Below are positions 51,670 to 60,026 of a stretch of DNA of 64,000 nucleotides, piece by piece; the stretch's first letter is position 1, and the number at the start of each line of letters is the position of its first letter. Made by a program: the position numbers and the translations under genes. The stretch is from NCBI RefSeq assembly GCF_902459485.1, contig NZ_LR699119.1, forward strand, positions 868,001-932,000, given 5' to 3'. The notes under the pieces were generated by a model, which searched no databases, was not told the origin of the DNA, and saw only the letters and a program-made list of their open reading frames with translations. Source of the stretch: Aquicella siphonis (GTDB lineage: Bacteria; Pseudomonadota; Gammaproteobacteria; DSM-16500).

Positions 51670-53244
51670 TCACCATAAATCATAGTTTTTATTTGTGCTG
51701 CCTTTTTGCATCATGTATTTCAACGCGGCTATGATTTCTTTATCGGTGCATTTCGTGCAGCCCCCATGATCGGGGTGCCCTTTTTTCCCGGTGACAATAT
51801 TTTGATAGGTTTGCAAGAAACCGTTGGCTTCTATAGGCTGCCAGGCTTTCCGATCACCTAGCTGCGGGGCGGTAGTCTGGGTATTATCATGGCAGCGGCT
51901 GCAATGAGCCTGATAGATTTGCGCGCCGGAGAGAGGAACAGGTTCCTGCGCGGTGTAATCCTCCTGTTTCTGGCCTGAAGCTGAAACGATATAATCCACC
52001 GCCAGTTCAATCTCGAAATTATTGCAGGTAATGCAAGTCCCTTTGGCCGGCATGTTGCCGCCGCCATTAATGGCAATCGCATATAACTTTTGCATTCCGC
52101 TTTTTGCCAGCGTGTTCCAGGTAGTCGTGTCGCCAAACCGCGGCGCGCCCCCGATGCCGGCTTCGTGACAGGCAGAACAATAATTATTATAAATACTTTT
52201 ACCCAAGTCCGTCGCCCGAATACCGGAAGGGGGAGGCAGTTCGCTTTCCACGGTCTTCAGATATTGCAGCATGGATAATAATGATTGTGTGGGCAATTGT
52301 ATCAGGCTGTCGTGAATCGCTTCGTACATGGGTCCCTGAATCGGGCTGCCTCCCAGCAGACGGTATTGGGTGAATATGTCAAGCAGCTGATTGTCCGGTA
52401 TCCCGCCCAGATTGGACTTGGTGATATTAGGCGCGAGATAACCTTCTATGTTCGCACCGGTCAAATCATATTTTTTGATAGGCGCGCCGAGTGAAACCGC
52501 CGGGCTTAGCAGGTAATAAGAAGGGGTATGGCACATGGCGCAATGGCCGGGTCCTTGTACCAGGTAGGCGCCTTCATTCCAGGCGGCAGACCGGGCAGGA
52601 TCTGTTTGATAAGGGCCGCTGCGCTGGGGATAAAAAAACAGAATGCGCCATCCTAATTGCAAAAAGCGCCAGTTAAACGGCCAAATCATGTCATTTTTCC
52701 TGTTTTCCTGCCTGACGGCCGGGATCGCGTCGAGATAAGCCTTGATGGCGAGCAAATCCGGGGTGGTGATTTTATTGAAATACAAATATGGAAATGCCGG
52801 ATAATAATAAAATCCCTGGGGGGAAACGCCTTCCCGCATCGCTGTGATAAATTGATCATCTGTCCAGTTTCCTATGCCTGTTTCCTTGTCGGGCGTGATG
52901 TTTGGGCTGTAAATCACCCCGAAAGGCGTTTGCATGGGAAGGCCGCCGGTAAAGGCGGCGCGGGCGCCACTGCCGGTGGTGAGAGTATGGCAGGCAATAC
53001 AATCGCCGGCTTTTACCAGAAATTCACCGCGCTTGATACGGGCAATTTGTTCTTTGGTCTTGTTTTTCAAGTCTGCCTGAGGATAAGCAGGAAAATGACC
53101 GGTGCTGACATAAGAGTTGGCGGCGAGTCTGGCATTAATGACGATGTTGTTAATGGTCTGAATCAGAATGACGAGCAGGAAAAAAAAGACGACAAAATAA
53201 ATAAATTTCCGATTGCGGCGTATCCATTCCATCATCTTGCGCAT
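51670..53244 (-). CDS. Membrane-anchored tetraheme cytochrome c
   Basis: A 524-residue protein with one N-terminal membrane helix (FIYFVVFFFLLVILIQ) and four c-type heme motifs: CIACH, CAMCH, CSACH and CSRCH. The first two domains resemble the cytochrome subunit of membrane alcohol/gluconate dehydrogenases (SPNITPDKETGIGNWTDDQF); the last two resemble cytochrome c5, each with an extra cysteine pair (CITC, CTKC). It likely donates electrons to the oxidase. The ATG at 53244 follows CAGGGATG and is 14 bases after the coxA stop; the frame open to 53343 overlaps coxA. The fusion of both types in one chain is uncommon. Confidence 0.88.
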   Translation of the reverse strand: MRKMMEWIRRNRKFIYFVVFFFLLVILIQTINNIVINARLAANSYVSTGHFPAYPQADLKNKTKEQIARIKRGEFLVKAGDCIACHTLTTGSGARAAFTGGLPMQTPFGVIYSPNITPDKETGIGNWTDDQFITAMREGVSPQGFYYYPAFPYLYFNKITTPDLLAIKAYLDAIPAVRQENRKNDMIWPFNWRFLQLGWRILFFYPQRSGPYQTDPARSAAWNEGAYLVQGPGHCAMCHTPSYYLLSPAVSLGAPIKKYDLTGANIEGYLAPNITKSNLGGIPDNQLLDIFTQYRLLGGSPIQGPMYEAIHDSLIQLPTQSLLSMLQYLKTVESELPPPSGIRATDLGKSIYNNYCSACHEAGIGGAPRFGDTTTWNTLAKSGMQKLYAIAINGGGNMPAKGTCITCNNFEIELAVDYIVSASGQKQEDYTAQEPVPLSGAQIYQAHCSRCHDNTQTTAPQLGDRKAWQPIEANGFLQTYQNIVTGKKGHPDHGGCTKCTDKEIIAALKYMMQKGSTNKNYDLW

Positions 53245-53258
53245 GAGTGCATCCCTGG

Positions 53259-54833
53259 TTATTTGAGAGACGGCGAAACTTCGAATGTATGATAAGGTGC
53301 GGGACTGGGGACAGTCCATTCCAAACCTTCCGCGCCGTCCCATACCTTGTCACTTAGCTGGACGCTAGTTTTTCGCATGCAAGTCTTCAGGATATTATAC
53401 AGGAAAAAAAGCTGCGCGAATCCGAAGATAAACGCGCCGACGGTGCTCAGCTGGTTAAATGAAGTGTATTGAATGGCGTAATCAGGTACGCGGCGCGGCA
53501 TTCCAGCCAGGCCTAAAAAATGCATGGGGAAAAAGGTAAGATTCAATCCGATGACAGTCATCCAGAAATGCATTTGTCCCAGTGTTTCGTTATACATGCG
53601 CCCGGTCCATTTTGGCAGCCAGTAATACACTCCCGCGATAATGGAAAAAAGGGATCCTGATACGAGCACATAATGAAAATGTCCCACGACGAAGTAACTG
53701 TCGCGATACTGATAATCGGATGGAACCAGCGAGAGCATCACGCCCGAGAGGCCTCCTACGGTGAACATGACCAGAAATCCCAGGGCGAACAGCATGGGTG
53801 TCTCAAAGGTGATCGAACCCTTGTAAAGCGTGGCAATCCAGTTGAATATCTTGATTCCGGTGGGAACCGCAATCAGCATGGTCAGATACATGGTGATGAT
53901 TTGCGCGAGGTAAGGCGCGCCGGTGGTGAACATATGATGCATCCAGACAAGAAAGGCGAGCAGCGCAATCACCGTGATTGCCAGCACCATCAGCCGATAA
54001 CCAAACAAAGGCTTGCGCGCGAATGTTGGAATAATGGCGGATATAATGCCAAAACCGGGCAGTATCAGGATATAGACTTCCGGGTGGCCGAAAAACCAGA
54101 ACAAATGTTGAAAGAGTATTGGATCGCCGCCGCCAGCCGCATTGAAAAAGCTTGTGTGAAAATGTCTGTCCATCAAAACCATGGTCACACAGCCGGCGAG
54201 TATGGGCATGACGGCGAGTAGTAAAAACGCGGTCACCAGCCACGACCAGACGAACATCGGCAGCTTCATCCAGTGCATGCCCGGTGCGCGCATATTGAAT
54301 ATCGTGACGACGATATTCAGCGCGGACAGTATGGAAGAGATGCCTAACATATGAATGGTGAATATCAGGAAATCAGTGCTTCTGGGCCCGTATGTGGAAG
54401 AAAGAGGCGCATAGAACGTCCAGCCAAAATCGGGCGCGGGGCCGTTCATGAACAGTGTGCTGATGAGCAAGGAGAAGGCGCAGGGCAGCAGCCAGAAACT
54501 CCAGTTGTTCAGGCGCGGGAGGGCCATGTCAGGGGCGCCGATCATAAGCGGAACCATCCAGTTGGCGATGCCGGTCATTGCCGGCATGATCACCCCGAAT
54601 ATCATGATCAATCCGTGCAGGGTGGTCATTTGATTGAAGATTTCCGGGTTGAACAATACCAGTTCCGGCTTGAACAGTTCGACACGTATCAACAGCGCCA
54701 GGATGCCGCCGACAAACAGCATCACCAGGCTGAAAACGAGATACAATGTGCCTATGTCTTTATGATTCGTGGTATAAAGCCAGCGCTTGAATCCGGTTTC
54801 CGGATGATGCGGGACATGAGCTGTTTCATTCAT
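53259..54833 (-). CDS. coxA: Cytochrome c oxidase subunit I
   Basis: A 524-residue, 12-helix heme-copper oxidase subunit I of the aa3 type. Heme and CuB ligands are visible: TLHGLIMIFG (heme a His), HPEVYILILPGFGI (CuB His with cross-linked Tyr, typical of A-family enzymes), WMHHMFTTG (CuB His pair) and VVGHFHYVLVSG (heme His pair). It reduces O2 to water while pumping protons. CGGAG lies about nine bases before the ATG. It follows the coxB/cytochrome c region by 14 bases and is probably in one transcript with coxB and the tetraheme cytochrome. Confidence 0.97.
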   Translation of the reverse strand: MNETAHVPHHPETGFKRWLYTTNHKDIGTLYLVFSLVMLFVGGILALLIRVELFKPELVLFNPEIFNQMTTLHGLIMIFGVIMPAMTGIANWMVPLMIGAPDMALPRLNNWSFWLLPCAFSLLISTLFMNGPAPDFGWTFYAPLSSTYGPRSTDFLIFTIHMLGISSILSALNIVVTIFNMRAPGMHWMKLPMFVWSWLVTAFLLLAVMPILAGCVTMVLMDRHFHTSFFNAAGGGDPILFQHLFWFFGHPEVYILILPGFGIISAIIPTFARKPLFGYRLMVLAITVIALLAFLVWMHHMFTTGAPYLAQIITMYLTMLIAVPTGIKIFNWIATLYKGSITFETPMLFALGFLVMFTVGGLSGVMLSLVPSDYQYRDSYFVVGHFHYVLVSGSLFSIIAGVYYWLPKWTGRMYNETLGQMHFWMTVIGLNLTFFPMHFLGLAGMPRRVPDYAIQYTSFNQLSTVGAFIFGFAQLFFLYNILKTCMRKTSVQLSDKVWDGAEGLEWTVPSPAPYHTFEVSPSLK

Positions 54834-54847
54834 TGCGTTTGACTCCG

Positions 54848-55201
54848 TTATGACGAACTGAAACCGCGCCGTGCGGCAGCTATATCCTGCGGTGACGCGG
54901 TTAATGAAAAGTTTTGATGCTGATTGAGGTTGTCATTTCCCCAGGCATTCCGGATATAAGTGATGATGGCGGCGAGTGTTGTGTCGTCAAGTATGTCGCC
55001 AAATGGCTGCATGGCGGCGCCGGGTACGCCGCGCATGACATAAGCAATGGTTTCATTCAACGGCGCGGCCACCACGCGGCTGCCTCTCAAAGCCGGATAG
55101 GAGTAAGACAATCCTTCACCATTCATTTGATGGCACATGGCGCAGTTGCGCGCATATTCATTCTTGCCCAGTGCCAGCAGTTCTTCCTGAGTCAGTTTTG
55201 C
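54848..55201 (-). pseudogene. coxB: Displaced cytochrome c domain of CoxB (after frameshift)
   Basis: This frame encodes 117 residues, AKLTQEELLALGKNEYARNCAMCHQMNG and onward (shown only in part: CAMCH heme motif, YPALRGS, MQPFGDILDD with the Met ligand). It is the C-terminal cytochrome c domain of a caa3-type subunit II, but it is in a different frame from the CuA part upstream. Removing one base from the run of seven G at 55202-55208 would join both in frame. As the sequence stands, translation could restart only at the Met of CAMCH (55138), which would lose the heme Cys pair partner, so a functional free cytochrome is unlikely. Confidence 0.8.
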
Positions 55202-55994
55202 GGGGGGGCTGCTGCGTCTGCATGGCGGTGCGCTGCTGATTCAGCCATTGGTTATATTCGTCCTGTGATACGGCTTTGACAACAATTGGCATGAATCCAT
55301 GATTGACACCGCACAATTCCGCGCACTGGCCTCGGTATTCTCCGGGAGCGGTGACGTTGATCCAGTTTTCATTGATGAAACCGGGTATGGCATCCTGTTT
55401 GATGCCAAGCTCCGGAACCCACCAGGAGTGAATAACGTCGTCAGAAGTGATCAGCAGTTTGACTTTTGTGTTGACCGGCACCAGCATGGGTTTGTCAACT
55501 TCCAGCAAAAACCACGGACTTTTGGCGGCATGCCCATAAATCTGGTCTAGCGGTGTGGAAAGATAACTGAAAAAGCGTACGCCGTTATCCAGGTATTCGT
55601 ATTCCCATTTCCACTGATGCCCGGTAATTTTGATCGTGATTGCGGATTCATCGGTATTATGAATATCAGCCAAAATGCGTGTCGCGGGTATTGCGAGCGC
55701 GATCAGAATAAGAAAGGGAATCGTGGTCCAGATGATTTCAATCAGTCTGTTTTCAGAAAATTGTGCGGGGACCGCGTGACGGGATTTGCGGAACATGATG
55801 ATGGAATACGCGATCAGGCCAAAAACAATCAAGGCGATCAGGCAGCAGATAATGAGGGCGGTCATATGCAGCCGGTAAATGTCATGACTGACGGGCGTGA
55901 CGCCATAAGGCATGTTTAATGCCAGATCGGCCCATGCTGCGGGTGTGAAGAAGCAGAAAAAAAGGCAGATCAATCCCATTCGAATGATTTTCAT
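55158..55994 (-). CDS. coxB: Cytochrome c oxidase subunit II, CuA part, frameshifted at its C-terminus
   Basis: A 278-residue reading of subunit II. The start at 55994 gives a signal peptide (ending PAAWA-DLAL) after AGGATGTGCTG; then two helices, the TWTT-like EIIWTTIPF, WKWEYEY aromatic patch, HSWWVPELG and the CuA motif CAELCGVNHGFM. It accepts electrons from cytochrome c. After two proline codons in a run of seven C (plus-strand G, 55202-55208) the frame departs and ends 14 codons later, while a cytochrome c domain continues in the other frame. The intact form would be a caa3-type subunit of about 381 residues. Confidence 0.92.
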   Translation of the reverse strand: MKIIRMGLICLFFCFFTPAAWADLALNMPYGVTPVSHDIYRLHMTALIICCLIALIVFGLIAYSIIMFRKSRHAVPAQFSENRLIEIIWTTIPFLILIALAIPATRILADIHNTDESAITIKITGHQWKWEYEYLDNGVRFFSYLSTPLDQIYGHAAKSPWFLLEVDKPMLVPVNTKVKLLITSDDVIHSWWVPELGIKQDAIPGFINENWINVTAPGEYRGQCAELCGVNHGFMPIVVKAVSQDEYNQWLNQQRTAMQTQQPPRKTDSGRTAGTGQE

Positions 55995-56289
55995 CAGCAC
56001 ATCCTGGTTGTGTTGCTGCCATGTTATATCGCGCTCGCGATACAATCATAAACGGGAGTCTTTCCCTGGCTGGCTGATGACGGATTTAGCCATCGTCAGT
56101 ACAATGTCAGGACCGTCCTTGCCTGGACGAAACTCCAACTGTTAAATTAAAGAATTGCAGCGCGAGATGCAATCATTATCTGGTATATAAACAATAAGAT
56201 ATAGTGAGCTTGTTCAAATCTTTTTAAAATGCGGTTTGTCTGTAAGCGGATTCGACAGGAAGTATCGCCCGGAAGCCGAGTGGCGGATG

Positions 56290-57978
56290 CTAACCCGGTT
56301 TGAAAGAATGTGAGGGTTTTGAAACGTCTGTCTGGACAACCGCACTCAAGGGAACAGGCTGTGGCGCCGACTCAGATGAGGAATGGGTATCGGAAAAATG
56401 CGGTTTGAACAATTCATGGAAATATTTTAATTTTTTTCGGTCTGAGGACAGGAATTGAGGCAATAATGGCTCTTTTTTATATTTTCTTATCAGGCATTCG
56501 AGGTCAGGGCTGGGAGAAGAGGGTCTGGCATTGATTGACTTAATCCATTCATCAATTTCCTTCTGGTAATTCAGGGCCTGTTTTCCGGATACATGTTCAG
56601 CCTTAATCGTTTCAATCTGGGCCAGGAAACGATGGAAGTGAACAGGGTTGGACGAAAACTTGGTATGACGATTCCATTCCATAATGAAATCATCATCCAT
56701 TTCAGCCAGGCTGGACAGGGTATCCGGTTTTAAAATATCAGAGACGGCAATATAAGCCAGACAAGCCGATTTCGGCGCGGAAAGTGTTTTTAACTGACCG
56801 ACCAAACCGGCAAACTGTCCGCTGATGATGAAGTCGAAAGGAAATTGCGGGAGAATTCTTTTGAGTGCTTCTCTTTGTGTCACATTGAGGGAATCCAGAT
56901 CCAGTTTGCCGGCAATTTCATAAAGTTCAGCTTTTTGCAGATGTTGCGGGGGCAGGAGGCTCAGCATGGCGAGCGTGACAGGTGAGAGGTCGCGTATCAG
57001 ACGATAATCCGGCACGGCATGATATGCCATCATCTGAAGATGACAGGTAGTCGCTTCTTCCAAATCGTTGTATTGCATGCCGCGTTCCAAAGCCAGGTAT
57101 TCGAGGCGGCCGAACCAATGAGGTTTGACTTGTTCAGCGGACAAGCCAAAACGGCGCATGGCGAGTATCTGTGCGGCACTCATTTCTTCCGTTTCCGGGT
57201 CCACTCCCCAGACTGCGCGCAGGATATCTTCGATAGAAATGACAAGGTTGCACTGGCAGCCAAAAAAAATAGCGGCATGATTTCTATCTTTGGCGAACGG
57301 GATATTTCGCGACTGCAAAAATTTTACATAGAAAACCAGGGGATTATCTTGCGGGTCTCTGGCAGGGTCGACAGCGATATCAAGGCATGCGCATCGTTCC
57401 AGGCAGATTTGTATCACCCGATCCATTAATAACGTTCCATAACCCTTGTGTTGAAATTCGGGATAGATGTCAAGGCGGGCCAAAGACAATTCTTCCCGGC
57501 GGGGATTATTGATCTTGACTTTTCCGACAGGCGTTTCATCGACATAAAGCGTAATATCTTCGGTTAATCCATGGGACGTGACAAATCGGTAATTTTTTGG
57601 CGCAGGATGATCCTGCCCGCCGCGACCGGGATTTTCAGGCTGAGAGATCAAGGCGATCTCTTCCTGAACCTGTTGATTCTTCAGGCAGGCCGCAATGTTG
57701 ACAAAAAACTCATAATGACCAGGTACGTTGTCTACTTCTAGTCCCAGAATCTTGACGAACAATTCATCCCTGAGATGGTATTTTTTCTGCTGGCTGTGTT
57801 GAGTGTAAATATGCAGTCTGCCGTCATGCGTACGACGCACTTTTAACAAATCATCTATAAAATGACGGCCGTGTGAATCTGCCGCCTCGCCGGCTATTTT
57901 CAAAATGGCGTTAATCAGCGCTGAAGATTCAGTGCGTTGCTGGTCAGGTGATTGAGGTGTGGTCGAGGCGCGCTGCAT
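56290..57978 (-). CDS. Large protein with embedded GNAT acetyltransferase domain (effector candidate)
   Basis: A 562-residue soluble protein. Residues 130-250 contain a GNAT domain: LYVDETPVGKVKINN, then LARLDIYPEFQHKGYGTLLMDR with the acetyl-CoA loop QHKGYG at 176-181. The 300 residues after it are helical and unassigned, and the N- and C-termini are Ser/Pro-rich. GNAT domains modify amines on proteins or small molecules; the large extra region suggests a specific protein target, as in Legionella effectors such as VipF, though no homology to that is claimed. No clear ribosome site is seen before the ATG. It lies upstream of coxB on the same strand with a 295-base gap that holds no gene. Confidence 0.75.
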   Translation of the reverse strand: MQRASTTPQSPDQQRTESSALINAILKIAGEAADSHGRHFIDDLLKVRRTHDGRLHIYTQHSQQKKYHLRDELFVKILGLEVDNVPGHYEFFVNIAACLKNQQVQEEIALISQPENPGRGGQDHPAPKNYRFVTSHGLTEDITLYVDETPVGKVKINNPRREELSLARLDIYPEFQHKGYGTLLMDRVIQICLERCACLDIAVDPARDPQDNPLVFYVKFLQSRNIPFAKDRNHAAIFFGCQCNLVISIEDILRAVWGVDPETEEMSAAQILAMRRFGLSAEQVKPHWFGRLEYLALERGMQYNDLEEATTCHLQMMAYHAVPDYRLIRDLSPVTLAMLSLLPPQHLQKAELYEIAGKLDLDSLNVTQREALKRILPQFPFDFIISGQFAGLVGQLKTLSAPKSACLAYIAVSDILKPDTLSSLAEMDDDFIMEWNRHTKFSSNPVHFHRFLAQIETIKAEHVSGKQALNYQKEIDEWIKSINARPSSPSPDLECLIRKYKKEPLLPQFLSSDRKKLKYFHELFKPHFSDTHSSSESAPQPVPLSAVVQTDVSKPSHSFKPG

Positions 57979-58121
57979 AAATGTGTTCAGGCTGAATGGT
58001 TATCGAATCCATAAGACATTCCAATATAATATGCAAGATACCTGATTTTTCTTAATGCAATATTAACGGCGTGTGGAAAATCATCGTGTTATGGTTAAGA
58101 TGGTAAAATTGTCAATAGGCC

Positions 58122-59837
58122 CTAGTATGTCTGACGACTGTTGAGGGTGTGTGATCGTGATTCATCCGCGATCATTTCCTGAGCTTTTCGTTTGCTTGCC
58201 GTCAAATGCGGATTGGCTTTTTCAATTTCACGTATATCCTTTTCCAGGCAGGTTTTTTTCTTCTCCAGGGATTCCATTTGTTTATCCTTGTCACCATTAT
58301 CCGGTCCCCACTTCACAGTGGAAATTTCCTGTTTGAGGGCCTGCAATTCCTTCTGCATGGACTGATGGATTTCCGGTGAAACGTGATGCCCCGGGGGTTT
58401 GGAAGCGATAAATATCAAAACCTGCGCCACTTTTTTTAAGTCGTCAGGATTATCTTTTAACCGGGCGCAGGCTGTCCGCAGGTTTTCGAGGAGAACCGCG
58501 TGATTTTGCCATCCCGACAAATCCAGCGTGTCTGTATTGACAAGGTCGCTAATGCCTTGTGTTTCAGCCAGGGCGAGTAATTCCTTCTGATCAATCTCAC
58601 CCAGTGCTTTTGCGAAGGCAGCTTCGCCAAACGGCCCGCCTATGCTGTCCAGGAACGGCTGTAAATGATTTTGCGTGTCAACGTCTACGTTGAAACCCTC
58701 GCTGGGCGCCACACGGCCTTGTTCCAGAATGGAGAGCCGGTCTGATGCGCCGGGTTTCTTGAATACGCCAGCCAATTCTGTTGTCATTCTGATATTCTGT
58801 CCGACGCGTAATAAAAACCCTTCTATATCGCGGAGTTTTTGTGTGTCATTCCGGTCGCGCAAGTCATTGATGTGCTCGCCTTCATTCAGCAGGCCGGTCA
58901 TGCGCAAGACTTTTTCCAGCGGTTCAATGAGGTGATCAGGCACGGAATTCAGTAATTCCTGCCTGTTCAATACATGAGTCATTTCGCTGCGGCGGGTATC
59001 GGATAAGGCGACTGTCATGATGGCGGCAGCCAGTTTGGTATCACCCAGTTCGCTGCCGTTATTAAATTCTTTTTTGCCAGGCGTGACAATTTCATGAACC
59101 TGATGCAGTATGTTGGCAAAATCCCGCTTTCCGGAGTTAAATAGAAGATACGTGCCGTTAATCAGGCATTCATTCGCCAGAAAGGGAATAGCCTGGTCGC
59201 GAAATTGTTCCAAAGCGGTTATTTGTCCGGGCGTCAGATTTTCCTTGTTTTCAATCATGAAGGCGTCCAGCATTTTTTTCATTTCATGGATGTACACGGC
59301 CGCGCTTTCACGTTCGTTAATCGGCGGAGCTTTTCCCTGAATGATATCGTGTGCTGCGCCGATCGCATCAACCATCGCACGCCATAATTCCGCTTCAAAC
59401 CGGGTCCCGCAATTCTGGTTGAAATACGATTTGGCAAATTCGCCCGGGTCGGCTGACATTTCAACGCCATGGGGATAGGTATGATATGAGCCGGGATCGA
59501 TTTTGTTCGCGGAAAACAACGCAATAAATTTGCCTTTCATGGATTCAATGGAACTGACCAGGGCTTGTGCGTGGCTGTTGTGTTCGTCATCTGAAAATGC
59601 CCGGGTTATTTCCTCCATGGCTTCTCTGAACCCGGGGTAATTTTCCTTTCTGAATACCATGGCAGCCTTGACATAATCCCAGGGAAACGGAGGCGTGTTG
59701 CTCTGGTTTTTATTCAGATTCAGGCTGGAGATGTATGAACTCAAGGTATTTTTTTGCGTATCATCGAGTTTAAACAATTGATTAAACGTTTCATCGGTAA
59801 CAACTGGTTCAGGCAGATCAATGCGTGACTTGGTCAT
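58122..59837 (-). CDS. HD-type phosphohydrolase-like effector candidate
   Basis: A 571-residue soluble protein. Residues 117-285 have the metal-ligand order of HD/PDEase domains: SYHTYPHG (His119, His123), IGAAHDIIQG (His163-Asp164), NERESAA and finally VALSDTRRSE (Asp280). Such domains hydrolyse cyclic or other nucleotides. The C-terminal 100 residues are charged and probably coiled coil (QSMQKELQALKQEIS, KKKTCLEKDIREIEKA). GCGAGGA precedes the ATG and a TATACT box lies 38 bases upstream. No signal peptide. Neighbouring genes on both sides are also effector-like. Confidence 0.72.
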   Translation of the reverse strand: MTKSRIDLPEPVVTDETFNQLFKLDDTQKNTLSSYISSLNLNKNQSNTPPFPWDYVKAAMVFRKENYPGFREAMEEITRAFSDDEHNSHAQALVSSIESMKGKFIALFSANKIDPGSYHTYPHGVEMSADPGEFAKSYFNQNCGTRFEAELWRAMVDAIGAAHDIIQGKAPPINERESAAVYIHEMKKMLDAFMIENKENLTPGQITALEQFRDQAIPFLANECLINGTYLLFNSGKRDFANILHQVHEIVTPGKKEFNNGSELGDTKLAAAIMTVALSDTRRSEMTHVLNRQELLNSVPDHLIEPLEKVLRMTGLLNEGEHINDLRDRNDTQKLRDIEGFLLRVGQNIRMTTELAGVFKKPGASDRLSILEQGRVAPSEGFNVDVDTQNHLQPFLDSIGGPFGEAAFAKALGEIDQKELLALAETQGISDLVNTDTLDLSGWQNHAVLLENLRTACARLKDNPDDLKKVAQVLIFIASKPPGHHVSPEIHQSMQKELQALKQEISTVKWGPDNGDKDKQMESLEKKKTCLEKDIREIEKANPHLTASKRKAQEMIADESRSHTLNSRQTY

Positions 59838-59875
59838 TCGAGGTAATCCTCGCGTGAATGTTGCTTTGTTTTATT

Positions 59876-59881
59876 AGTATA
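59876..59881 (-). promoter_or_regulatory. Putative -10 box TATACT for the HD-type gene
   Basis: Minus strand CATCAACTATACTAATAAAA, 38 bases before the ATG at 59837. Confidence 0.38.
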
Positions 59882-60026
59882 GTTGATGCGGTGCGTGCCG
59901 GATTTTAATATCCAAGTCATTGTTAGATAATCAATAATATTCAGAAATTTGTGTCAATGTTATAATTGATATGGCGCGATCAGGAAAAGTGGATTGAGTT
60001 CGATACAATCCGAGGTAATTATTATG

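Noticed and set aside
53673-54221. 182-codon plus-strand frame inside coxA
   Set aside because: Antisense to conserved coxA heme-ligand regions; His/Gln/Gly-rich composition is typical of a complement of a membrane gene.
54848-55138. Independent small cytochrome c gene starting at the Met of CAMCH
   Set aside because: That start would drop both heme-binding cysteines; the frame upstream clearly continues the CoxB linker, so a frameshift is the better explanation.
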